A stretch of 64,000 bases of DNA from Streptomyces roseifaciens (GTDB lineage: Bacteria > Actinomycetota > Actinomycetes > Streptomycetales > Streptomycetaceae), in NCBI RefSeq assembly GCF_001445655.1, contig NZ_LNBE01000008.1, forward strand, positions 1-64,000. Direction: 5' to 3'. Numbering within the stretch: position 1 is the first letter of the stretch; each line of letters opens with the position of its first letter. Shown here piece after piece: positions 27,867 to 35,390 of the stretch. The position numbers and the translations under genes were made by a program. Below the pieces are notes generated by a model. It had not been told where the DNA came from and did no database searches. It saw nothing but the letters and a program-made list of their open reading frames with translations.

Positions 27867-28511
27867 CTAGTGTGTGGCTCCGCCTTCCGCACGGATGTCC
27901 GTGGTGCGCCCGGCAGCGGTGACGGCGATCACACAGAGTGCCTCCGCGACGGCGGAAACGGGCAGGGAGGGCAGGGCCCGGTCGGTGACCTGTCCGGGGG
28001 CGTAGGGGACGTGGACGAATCCGCCCCGCAGCCCGGGGCGTTCGGTGGCGGCGAGGTGCATCAGGCCGTAGAAGACGTGGTTGCAGACGAAGGTCCCGGC
28101 GGTCTGGGAGACCGAGGCGGGCAGGCCGGCGTCCCGTACGGCGGCGACGCACGCCTTGACGGGCAGGGTGGAGAAGTAGGCGGCGGGGCCGCCGGGGACG
28201 ACGGGCTCGTCGACGGGCTGCGCGCCTGCGTTGTCCGGGATGCGGGCGTCGTCGATGTTGACGGCGATGCGCTCGACGGTGACGTCGGGGCGGCCGCCCG
28301 CCTGCCCCACGCACAGCACGACGTCGGGCGCGGTGCGCTCGACGGCCTCCCGCAGGGCGTCGAGGGAGGTGCCGAAGGCGCAGGGCAGCCGGGCGGTGGA
28401 GAGGACGAGCCCCTCCGGCGGGTGCGCTGCGGCCGCGCGTACGGCCTCCCAGGACGGGTTGAGGGCCTCTCCGTCGAAGGGCTCGAAGCCGGTGAGCAGG
28501 ACGCGGGTCAT
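27867..28511 (-). CDS. pcp: Pyroglutamyl-peptidase I
   Basis: This 214-residue cysteine peptidase (C15 family) removes N-terminal 5-oxoproline from peptides. The catalytic triad is in register with known enzymes: Glu80, Cys143 in SQTAGTFVCNHVFY, and His167 in GGFVHVPY. It is 25 bp downstream of the DUF979 gene and so in one operon with the DUF969/DUF979 pair. The oxoproline it releases would feed PxpABC, encoded just across the divergent promoter. Confidence 0.96.
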   Translation of the reverse strand: MTRVLLTGFEPFDGEALNPSWEAVRAAAAHPPEGLVLSTARLPCAFGTSLDALREAVERTAPDVVLCVGQAGGRPDVTVERIAVNIDDARIPDNAGAQPVDEPVVPGGPAAYFSTLPVKACVAAVRDAGLPASVSQTAGTFVCNHVFYGLMHLAATERPGLRGGFVHVPYAPGQVTDRALPSLPVSAVAEALCVIAVTAAGRTTDIRAEGGATH

Positions 28512-28536
28512 GGTGGTCGTTCCCTTCCCGGGGCCG

Positions 28537-29505
28537 TCAGACGGCGAAGAGGTACATGATGGCGATGTTGCAGCCGAGCAGGGCGACGGCCGTGGGAAGT
28601 TGCGCCTTGATGGGGCCGTACTGGTCCTTCAGTTCGAGCAGGGCCGCGGGGACGACGTTGAAGTTGGCGGCCATGGGCGTCACGAGTGTGCCGCAGAAGC
28701 CGGCGAGCATGCCGATGGCGAGGACGGCCGGGCCGTTGCCGTGTTCCTGGACGACGAGGACCGGCCAGCCGACGGCCGCGGTCATGACGGGGAAGGCGGC
28801 GAAGCCGTTGCCCATGACGACGGTGAACAGGAACATCCCGACGCAGTAGACGACAACGGCCAGGAAGAGGGAGCCGTCGGGCAGCACCGCGGTGGTCATC
28901 CTGCGGACCTGGTCGCCGACGCCGGCGACGGAGAAGATGGTGCCGAGGGTGGCCAGGAGCTGGGGCAGCAGCATGGCCCAGCCCATCGACTCCAGCATGG
29001 ACCGCCCGGCGTGCACGGGCGTCGAGAGCCGCTTCTCGCGGAGCATCACCATGCCCACCACGAGGGCGACGACGGCGCCGATGCCGAGTCCGAGGATGGT
29101 CTCGCTGCCCTTCTGCAGGACGGGTTCGCCGTCCACGGAGAGCTTCTTGACGCCGACCGCGCAGACCAGGGCGACGACGGGGATGGTGAGCGCGGGGACG
29201 AAGAGGCGGCTGCCCCACCGCGCGGCCCGCGCCTCCCGCTGCTTGGGCGTCGCCGCGCTCCCCTTGCCTCGGCCGGTGAAGCCGAAGCCCGCCAGGCAGA
29301 CCATGACGAGGACGGCCGCGCCCAGGGGTTCGGCGGGGGCCGACTTGTCGGCGACCCAGGTGCCGTAGACGAACCCGAGGCCGAGCAGGCCCCAGAAGGC
29401 GGCGGTGCCGACGCGCTTGGGGTTGGTGCGGTCGGTGAGCATCTGCGCGGCCATCACGAGGAAGATGCCGCCGACCAGCCAGTAGAACCACTCGGCCTTG
29501 ATCAC
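28537..29505 (-). CDS. DUF979 integral membrane protein
   Basis: This 322-residue protein has about nine hydrophobic helices and belongs to DUF979. The GTG at 29505 overlaps the stop of the DUF969 gene (GTGA), so the two are made together and probably form one carrier. With pcp downstream and pxpABC divergent, uptake of 5-oxoproline or oxoprolyl peptides is a reasonable but untested role. Confidence 0.88.
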   Translation of the reverse strand: MIKAEWFYWLVGGIFLVMAAQMLTDRTNPKRVGTAAFWGLLGLGFVYGTWVADKSAPAEPLGAAVLVMVCLAGFGFTGRGKGSAATPKQREARAARWGSRLFVPALTIPVVALVCAVGVKKLSVDGEPVLQKGSETILGLGIGAVVALVVGMVMLREKRLSTPVHAGRSMLESMGWAMLLPQLLATLGTIFSVAGVGDQVRRMTTAVLPDGSLFLAVVVYCVGMFLFTVVMGNGFAAFPVMTAAVGWPVLVVQEHGNGPAVLAIGMLAGFCGTLVTPMAANFNVVPAALLELKDQYGPIKAQLPTAVALLGCNIAIMYLFAV

Positions 29506-30209
29506 TTGACGCTCTCCCCGAGCTCGGCGTTCCGGCCGGGGCCCGTGGCCCCCGCGAGCAGCTGACGGTCGAGCCGCAGCAGCCGCCAGCCGTGGATGGC
29601 GAGGGCGCACAGGGCCGTGGGGATGGCCCACAGCGCGAGCTGCAGCGGTTCGAGGTGCGTGTGGTACGTGGTGTTGACGAAGCCGGTGATCAGCAGGATC
29701 GAGCCGACGGCCAGGAAGACGTCCTCGCCGAAGAAGAGCCCGACGTTGTCCGCGCTCGCGGCGAACGAGCGCACCTTCTCGCGGGCCTTCTCGCCCAGCG
29801 GCCCGTGGCGGCGCTCGGCGGCGCCCTCGGCCATGGGCGCGGCGAGCGGCCGCACGGTCTGGGCGTGCCCGAAGACGTTGTTCAGGCCGACGGCGGCCGC
29901 GATCTGGCGCAGCAGGAGGTAGAGCGCGAGGAAGCGGCCCGCGGTGAGCCCGGCGAAGCGGGTGATCAGGCGGCGGGCCTGTTCCTGGAGGCCGTGGTGT
30001 TCGAGCAGGCCGATGACGGGCAGCGTGATCACGAAGATCGTCACCGAGCGACTGGAGGCGAACCCGGTACCGAAGGCGGCCAGGACGCGCTGGGGGGAGA
30101 GGCCGCCGAGGAGGCCGGTGACGATGCCGGCGGCTCCGACCACCAGCAGGGGGTTGCGTCTCGTGGCGAAGCCGAGCACGACCACGAGGACGCCCAGGAG
30201 AACGATCAT
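29502..30209 (-). CDS. DUF969 integral membrane protein
   Basis: This 235-residue protein has five to six hydrophobic helices and belongs to DUF969, the constant partner of DUF979. It contains the polar motif GLNNVFGHAQTVRPL between helices, which could line a transport path. GGAAGGCGGAG precedes the ATG at 30209. It is the first gene of the reverse operon DUF969-DUF979-pcp. Confidence 0.88.
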   Translation of the reverse strand: MIVLLGVLVVVLGFATRRNPLLVVGAAGIVTGLLGGLSPQRVLAAFGTGFASSRSVTIFVITLPVIGLLEHHGLQEQARRLITRFAGLTAGRFLALYLLLRQIAAAVGLNNVFGHAQTVRPLAAPMAEGAAERRHGPLGEKAREKVRSFAASADNVGLFFGEDVFLAVGSILLITGFVNTTYHTHLEPLQLALWAIPTALCALAIHGWRLLRLDRQLLAGATGPGRNAELGESVK

Positions 30210-30281
30210 GCGCTCCGCCTTCCGGGTTCCCGGACGGACCTCACTCGGTCAGGTGAGGGGGATTGGCGAGGAGGCTAAGAT

Positions 30282-30294
30282 ATTGTTCAACAAT
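30282..30294. promoter_or_regulatory. Palindromic operator ATTGTTCAACAAT
   Basis: This is a perfect palindrome with 6-bp arms and a 1-nt centre. It lies in the AT-rich gap between the DUF969 gene and the divergent GntR gene. The TTGT-n3-ACAA core is typical of GntR/FadR-type sites. It probably lets the adjacent GntR protein control both the permease-pcp operon and the pxpABC operon. Confidence 0.6.
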
Positions 30295-30312
30295 TCTCAA
30301 TAGGTATTGGGG

Positions 30313-31782
30313 ATGACGATGGCCCTGTCCACTGCGCAGCGCGTGGCCGACGTGCTCCGCGACCGCATCGAGGGCGGCGGTCTGCCGCCCGGCACCCGGC
30401 TCTCGGAAGAGGCCCTCGGCCGGGACCTCGGGGTCTCGCGCAACACGCTGCGCGAGGCGTTCCGCCTGCTCATCCACGAGAGCCTGGTCGTGCACCGGCT
30501 CAACCGCGGCGTCTTCGTCCGCGTCGTCGACCCCGCCGACGTCACCGACATCTACCGCGTGCGCGCCGCCCTGGAGTGCGCCGGCGTCCGGGCCGCCGCG
30601 GGGGCCGGGCGGCCGCTGCGCGAGGCCGTGACCGCGGCCGTGGACGAGGCCGAGCGCGCGGCCGCCGGGGGCGACTGGCAGGGGGGGGGGGCGCGCCCGG
30701 GGGGGCGGGCCCGAATCCGGCCGCCGGGCCGCGGACTATGCGGAGCAGCGCACGGAGCGGCCCACGGTCAAGGCGCCCGTACGGGCGCCGGCGCCCGGCG
30801 GCCCGCGCATCGACGCCGCGATGGACCGGCTGATGGCCGAACTGCGCCTGGCCTTCCACGCGATGCCCTCGGCGCACCGCTTCCACGAGCCCTTCCTGGC
30901 GCGCAACCGCGCCCTTGCGACGCTCCTGGAGGACGGCGAGTACGGGCGCGCGGAGAGCGAGCTGACCACCTATCTGGACGACGCCCTGCTGTCCCTGTTG
31001 CCCTTGCTGTCCCGGCTGGTCGCTCCGCGAGACCGAAGGCACCCGCTGCAGCCCGTCCGTGTTCCGCTCAGGACCCTGGCAGCCCTGCGCGACGGCGATG
31101 CCCAGCGCGACCAGCAGCGTCACCACCACGAAGACGGTCAGCCGCTGCCGCAGCAGCCGCGGGTCCCGCGCCGGCCGCTGCGCGAGGCCGTGACCGCGGC
31201 CGTGGACGAGGTCGAGCACGGCGGTGCCGTGGGCGTTCATGCGTTCTCCCCTTCCCGCTCCCGCAGAGCGCCCAGGATGAGCTCCAGGGCGTCGTCCAGA
31301 TAGGTGGTCAGCTCGCTCTCCGCGCGCCCGTACTCGCCGTCCTCCAGGAGCGTCGCAAGGGCGCGGTTGCGCGCCAGGAAGGGCTCGTGGAAGCGGTGCG
31401 CCGAGGGCATCGCGTGGAAGGCCAGGCGCAGTTCGGCCATCAGCCGGTCCATCGCGGCGTCGATGCGCGGGCCGCCGGGGGCGACTGGCAGGAGGTCGGC
31501 TCGGCCGACCTGCGCTTCCACCGCGCGCTGGCCGCCCTGTCCGGCAGCCCGCGCATCGACGCCGCGATGGACCGGCTGATGGCCGAACTGCGCCTGGCCT
31601 TCCACGCGATGCCCTCGGCGCACCGCTTCCACGAGCCCTTCCTGGCGCGCAACCGCGCCCTTGCGACGCTCCTGGAGGACGGCGAGTACGGGCGCGCGGA
31701 GAGCGAGCTGACCACCTATCTGGACGACGCCCTGGAGCTCATCCTGGGCGCTCTGCGGGAGCGGGAAGGGGAGAACGCATGA
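30313..31782 (+). pseudogene. GntR/FCD transcriptional regulator, split by an 810-bp chimeric insertion
   Basis: The first part (30313-30680) encodes a complete GntR winged helix (LSEEALGRDLGVSRNTLREAF) and the start of an FCD ligand-binding domain. The last part (31471-31782) encodes the rest of the FCD domain, including DLRFHRALAALSGSPRID. The stretch GCCGCCGGGGGCGACTGGCA occurs at both edges (30661-30680 and 31471-31490), exactly 810 bp apart. Removing one copy plus the intervening DNA gives a normal regulator of about 219 residues. Because 810 is a multiple of three, the frame stays open through the insert, but the inserted translation is nonsense. The stop overlaps the pxpA start (ATGA), so the regulator leads the pxpABC operon. 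It is probably intact in the organism. Confidence 0.85.
30681..31490. other. Chimeric insertion within the GntR gene
   Basis: The insert starts with a poly-G run and consists of patches. An exact forward copy (30801-30988) repeats 31547-31734. A foreign 180-bp piece follows, whose reverse strand reads like a membrane-helix N-terminus (RLTVFVVVTLLVALGIAVAQG). A 40-bp forward copy (31172-31211) repeats 30610-30649. An inverted copy (31208-31472) mirrors 31547-31811. Adjacent patches share a few bases at their junctions. This pattern fits template switching in amplified or poorly assembled DNA. Confidence 0.85.
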
Positions 31783-31811
31783 ACGCCCACGGCACCGCCG
31801 TGCTCGACCTC
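31208..31811. repeat. 265-bp inverted repeat around the GntR 3' end and pxpA start
   Basis: The left arm 31208-31472 is the exact reverse complement of the right arm 31547-31811, separated by 74 bp. The right arm contains the genuine end of the GntR gene and the first 33 bp of pxpA. The left arm is the extra copy inside the chimeric insert. Confidence 0.92.
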
Positions 31812-32555
31812 AACGCCGACCTCGGGGAGGGCTTCGGGCGCTGGCGCCTGACCGACGACGACGCCCTGCTGTCCGTGGTGACGAGCGCGAACGTCGCCTG
31901 CGGCTTCCACGCCGGCGACCCCTCCACCATGCGCCGGGTCTGCGAGCGCGCCGCCGAGCGGGACGTGCGCATCGGCGCACAGGTCTCCTACCGCGACCTG
32001 GCCGGCTTCGGGCGCCGCGCCATGGACGTGCCCCCGGACGAACTCGCCGACGAGATCACCTATCAGATCGGCGCCCTGCGCGCCTTCGCGCGCGCGGCCG
32101 GCTCGGACGTCGCCTACGTCAAGCCGCACGGGGCGCTCTACAACCGCACGGTGGCCGACGCCGAGCAGGCCGCGGCCGTCGTCGCCGGGGTGCTGCGCGC
32201 AGGCGGGGCAGCCCTGCCCGTGCTGGGCCTGCCGGGCTCCCGGCTGCACGAGGCCGCCGCCGGGGCCGGACTGCCGGTGGTCACCGAGGCGTTCGCCGAC
32301 CGCGCCTACACGGCCGCCGGCACCCTGGTGCCGCGCCGGACCCCCGGTGCGGTCGTCCTCGACCCGGAGGCCGTCGTCGCCCGTTCCGTGCGGATGGCCC
32401 GGGAGGGGGCCGTCACGTCCCTGACGGGCGAGGAGGTCACGGTCCGGGCCCGCTCCCTGTGTCTCCACGGCGACACCCCGGGCGCCGCGGACCTCGCGCG
32501 CCGGGTCCGCGCCGCGCTGGAGGCCGCGGGCGTCCGTCTCGAGGCCTTCGCGTGA
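31779..32555 (+). CDS. pxpA: 5-oxoprolinase (ATP-hydrolysing) subunit A
   Basis: This 258-residue LamB/YcsF-family protein, with PxpB and PxpC, opens 5-oxoproline to glutamate at the cost of ATP. The N-terminal motif DLNADLGEGFGRW and the segment NVACGFHAGDPSTM are diagnostic. YVKPHGALYN follows. AAGGGGAG precedes the ATG at 31779, which overlaps the regulator's stop. The downstream pxpB start overlaps its stop (GTGA). Confidence 0.96.
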   Translation: MNAHGTAVLDLNADLGEGFGRWRLTDDDALLSVVTSANVACGFHAGDPSTMRRVCERAAERDVRIGAQVSYRDLAGFGRRAMDVPPDELADEITYQIGALRAFARAAGSDVAYVKPHGALYNRTVADAEQAAAVVAGVLRAGGAALPVLGLPGSRLHEAAAGAGLPVVTEAFADRAYTAAGTLVPRRTPGAVVLDPEAVVARSVRMAREGAVTSLTGEEVTVRARSLCLHGDTPGAADLARRVRAALEAAGVRLEAFA

Positions 32556-33199
32556 CCGCGCACCGCACGGACGCCCCGTCGCCCTGCCGCCCCCTGCGCG
32601 TCGGCCCGCACGCCCTGCTCGTCGAGGTGGCGGGCACCGAGGAGGCGCAGGCGCTGCACGCCGAGCTGCTGCGGCGCCGCGCCGCCGGGACCCTGCCGCC
32701 CGTGACCGAGATCGTGCCGGCCGCGCGGACCGTCCTCCTCGACGGCCTGGCCGACCCGCAAGCCCTCGCCGCCGACATCGTGCACTGGGACGTACCGCCG
32801 CTCGCGGCCGTCGGCAGCGAGCCCGTCGTCCTGCCCGTCCGCTACGACGGGGCGGACCTCGCGGAGGTCGCCGCCCTGTGGGGGGTCGCCGAGGACGAGG
32901 TCGCCCGCCTGCACTCCGGCCTCGAATTCCGCGTCGCGTTCTGCGGGTTCGCCCCCGGCTTCGGCTATCTGACCGGCCTGCCGGAGCACCTGCACGTGCC
33001 GCGCCGGGCCACGCCCCGCACCTCCGTGCCCGCGGGCGCGGTCGGCCTGGCAGGCCCGTACACCGGCGTCTACCCCCGCTCCTCCCCCGGCGGATGGCAG
33101 CTCATCGGCCGTACGGACGCGGTCCTGTGGGACGTGGCGCGGGAACCGGCGGCGCTGCTGGCCCCCGGCACCCGTGTGCGGTTCGAGGTGAGCACATGA
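32552..33199 (+). CDS. pxpB: 5-oxoprolinase subunit B (KipI family)
   Basis: This 215-residue KipI/AHS1-domain protein is the second subunit of the prokaryotic 5-oxoprolinase. The segments FCGFAPGFGYLTGLPEHLHVPRR split into the family's two hallmarks, and the GPYTGVYPRSSPGGWQLIGRT motif follows. The GTG at 32552 is coupled to pxpA and its stop overlaps the pxpC ATG. Bacillus KipI is known as a kinase inhibitor, but this gene context supports the oxoprolinase role. Confidence 0.95.
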   Translation: MTAHRTDAPSPCRPLRVGPHALLVEVAGTEEAQALHAELLRRRAAGTLPPVTEIVPAARTVLLDGLADPQALAADIVHWDVPPLAAVGSEPVVLPVRYDGADLAEVAALWGVAEDEVARLHSGLEFRVAFCGFAPGFGYLTGLPEHLHVPRRATPRTSVPAGAVGLAGPYTGVYPRSSPGGWQLIGRTDAVLWDVAREPAALLAPGTRVRFEVST

Positions 33200-34140
33200 C
33201 CGGGACCGGAACGGACGGCAGAACGCCCGGAACGGACAGCCGCCTGTCCGGAACGGACAACCGCCCGGCCGGCGGCGCGCCCGCCCTGGCCGTCGTCCGG
33301 CCCGGCGCCCTGACGACCGTGCAGGACCTCGGCCGGCCCGGCCACGCTCACCTGGGCGTCGGCCGCTCCGGCGCCCTGGACCCACCCGCGCACGCGCTCG
33401 CCAACCGTCTCGTCGGCAACCCGGCCGGCCACGCCACACTGGAGACCACCGTCGACGGCTGCGCCGTGCGCACCACGGCGGCCGTGACCGTCGCGGTGAC
33501 CGGCGCCCCCTGCCCGGTGCGGGTCGACGGCCGCCCGGTGGCGTGGGGCGCCGCGGTGCGGGTCCCGGCGGGCGCGGTGCTCGACGTGGGCCGGGCCTCC
33601 TGGGGGCTGCGCAGCTACGTGGCGTTCGCGGGCGGTCTCGCCGTGCCGCCCGTCCTCGGCAGCCGCTCCCGCGACCTGCTGTCGGGGCTGGGGCCGGAAC
33701 CGCCGGCCGCGGGCGCGCGACTGCCGCTCGGCGCGCCCTGCGGGCCGTCCACGGGCGCCGACGCCGTCCCGTGGCCGGGCCCGCCGGTCGGCGCTCTGGT
33801 GCTGCCGGTCGTGCTCGGTCCGCGCGACGACTGGTTCACGCCCGCCGCGCTGCGCACCCTGGCCGGCGGCGGCTTCCGGGTGGCGGCCGCGAGCAACCGG
33901 ATCGGACTGCGCACGGAAGGGCCGGCCCTGGAGCGCGCTGCGCAGGGCGAACTCCCGAGCGAGGGGATGGTCCTGGGCTCGGTCCAAGTGCCCCCGGACG
34001 GCCGCCCCGTCGTCTTCCTCGCCGACCACCCCACGACCGGCGGCTATCCCGTCGTCGGCGTGGTGCCCGAGGCGGAACTGGCCGCCGTGGCGCAGGCCGT
34101 GCCCGGCACGCCGGTGCGGTTCGTGCCCGTGCGGGGCTGA
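33196..34140 (+). CDS. pxpC: 5-oxoprolinase subunit C (KipA family)
   Basis: This 314-residue AHS2-domain protein is the third 5-oxoprolinase subunit. The start VVRPGALTTVQDLGRPGHAH is typical, as are SNRIGLRTEGP and the late GSVQVPPDGRPVVFLADHPT. About 30 residues of Thr/Gly/Asp-rich sequence (three GTD repeats) precede the conserved domain. The ATG at 33196 is coupled to pxpB, so that extension is probably translated. Confidence 0.95.
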   Translation: MTGTGTDGRTPGTDSRLSGTDNRPAGGAPALAVVRPGALTTVQDLGRPGHAHLGVGRSGALDPPAHALANRLVGNPAGHATLETTVDGCAVRTTAAVTVAVTGAPCPVRVDGRPVAWGAAVRVPAGAVLDVGRASWGLRSYVAFAGGLAVPPVLGSRSRDLLSGLGPEPPAAGARLPLGAPCGPSTGADAVPWPGPPVGALVLPVVLGPRDDWFTPAALRTLAGGGFRVAAASNRIGLRTEGPALERAAQGELPSEGMVLGSVQVPPDGRPVVFLADHPTTGGYPVVGVVPEAELAAVAQAVPGTPVRFVPVRG

Positions 34141-34255
34141 CGCCGCCGCGACGGCCGCGGTCCCGGGGCCCGGCGGATTCCGGTGCCCGGGAGCCTCGCC
34201 ACCCGGCGGCCGGCCGCCGCCCGGGGCCTGCGCCCCGGGCCTGCGGCCCCCGCGT

Positions 34256-34411
34256 TCAGTCCAGACCGCGGATGATGTGCGACTCCGCGTCGGGGTCCTC
34301 GCCGGTGCGTTCCGGCGTCTCGCCCGGGACCGGACGGCGGGCCCGCGCGGTCTCCTCCCGCGTCTCGCCCCGGTGCTGCATCCGCTCGCCCTGTCCCTTG
34401 AGCTGCTCCAC
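34256..34411 (-). CDS. Small hydrophilic hypothetical protein
   Basis: This 51-residue, highly charged protein has a perfect GAGGAGG a few bases ahead of the GTG at 34411. It is rich in Glu and Arg and ends in DAESHIIRGLD. There is no membrane segment or known motif. The ribosome binding site is the main evidence that it is real. Confidence 0.5.
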   Translation of the reverse strand: MEQLKGQGERMQHRGETREETARARRPVPGETPERTGEDPDAESHIIRGLD

Positions 34412-34525
34412 GGCCGCCTCCTCGCATCGCCGAACCCCCGGGAACCGACTGGCCGGGTTCCCCCAGGGTGACGGGCCGAAACCGGCCCCCAACACAGGGG
34501 AAATCGCCAGATATGACAACCCCCA

Positions 34526-34558
34526 TTCAGGTGAAAATCCCTCCAATCAGGTTAAAAT
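34526..34558 (+). promoter_or_regulatory. Direct repeat upstream of the SPW gene
   Basis: TTCAGGTGAAAAT (34526-34538) and ATCAGGTTAAAAT (34546-34558) lie 20 bp apart, about two helical turns, in an AT-rich stretch. This could be a regulator binding site or an alternative-sigma promoter region. Confidence 0.4.
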
Positions 34559-34598
34559 GCAGGCAGGTCCGACCTGACACTGAAAGAAGGTGGCCGAC

Positions 34599-35030
34599 GT
34601 GACCGCTCCTACGTCGCCCCGGATAGAACAGCACCCGGACATCCTGGCGCTCCGCGCCCACTCCGAAGCGGCGACGAGCACGCCCGTCGCCCAGGCCGTC
34701 GAAGCACTCGCCCTTCTCTGCGGTGTCTACCTGGCCGCCTCTCCATGGATTGTGGGCTTCAGCGGCGCCTCCACTCTTGCCATCCATAACCTGATCGTGG
34801 GAGTCGCCTTTGCTTGCCTGGTCGGTGGTTTCGGCTCCGCCTACGAGCGCACCCACGCGATGAGCTGGGCCGCCCTGGGCCTCGGCGCCTGGACGATCAT
34901 TTCCCCCTGGGTCGTCTCCGGGCACGCGTTCATCACCCATGCCGTCGTCAGCAACGTCGTCACCGGCGCGGTGGCCTGCCTGCTGGCCCTCGCCCTGGCA
35001 CGCATGGGGATGGCGAGGTCACGGCACTGA
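34599..35030 (+). CDS. SPW-repeat membrane protein
   Basis: This 143-residue protein has four membrane helices and two copies of the SPW signature, ASPWIVGF and ISPWVVSG, about 50 residues apart, each starting a helix pair. The family is common in actinobacteria and its function is unknown. The GTG at 34599 has AGAAGG with 8-nt spacing. The in-frame GTG at 34590 lies within that Shine-Dalgarno and is rejected. Codon bias is milder than in the neighbours. Confidence 0.88.
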   Translation: MTAPTSPRIEQHPDILALRAHSEAATSTPVAQAVEALALLCGVYLAASPWIVGFSGASTLAIHNLIVGVAFACLVGGFGSAYERTHAMSWAALGLGAWTIISPWVVSGHAFITHAVVSNVVTGAVACLLALALARMGMARSRH

Positions 35031-35108
35031 CCGCCGCACGGTCTGAGAAAGGCTGAATTTCGCCGTTCTCACCGTTCACTCCGCTGCCTTCCGGCGGTCT
35101 CCCCCCTT

Positions 35109-35145
35109 CCGGCCCCGCCGCCCGCACACCGGGCGGCGGGGCCGG
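35109..35145 (+). terminator. Strong hairpin terminator after the SPW gene
   Basis: A perfect 16-bp GC stem (35109-35124 with 35130-35145) closes a CACAC loop. Confidence 0.85.
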
Positions 35146-35220
35146 AGCACGTCCCGGACGGCGAACGCCGGGCCGCGAACATCCGGTTGCAAACACCGGG
35201 CGACAACAACAACCGCCCGA

Positions 35221-35238
35221 TTCACCCCGGGGGGTGAA
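35221..35238 (+). promoter_or_regulatory. Palindrome TTCACCCC-GG-GGGGTGAA
   Basis: This has perfect 8-bp arms with a 2-bp centre, about 150 bp before the P450 operon. It is a candidate repressor or activator site for the oxylipin-like operon. Confidence 0.5.
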
Positions 35239-35319
35239 AACTCGGGTGATCTTCGTACCTGATGACTCCGCCGGACGGGAAGTGGCAATGCTCCCCCTCC
35301 CACTGATCACTCCAACCTC

Positions 35320-35390
35320 ATGAGGTCCGACGCATGACGATCGAGGCGCTGCCCGAGGGGCCGCGCAACCGGGGGAAGGCCCAGGGATGA
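35320..35390 (+). CDS. Two overlapping mini-ORFs leading into the P450 gene
   Basis: ATG 35320 encodes MRSDA and stops within the next start (ATGA at 35334). The second mini-ORF (35334-35390) encodes MTIEALPEGPRNRGKAQG and its stop overlaps the P450 ATG at 35387. GAGG lies ahead of the second ATG. The chain of ATGA overlaps suggests translational coupling or a leader peptide. Chance cannot be excluded. Confidence 0.4.

Larger units (their letters stand above)
35031..35386. other. Intergenic region with terminator, palindrome and mini-ORFs
   Basis: The region holds the terminator for the SPW gene (35109-35145) and an operator-like palindrome (35221-35238). Two overlapping mini-ORFs run directly into the P450 gene (35320-35390). 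No larger gene is seen. Confidence 0.6.

Noticed and set aside
30307..31782. A 491-residue GntR fusion protein
   Set aside because: The middle is a chimeric insert made of copies of the gene itself and foreign DNA. The frame is kept only because the insert is 810 bp.
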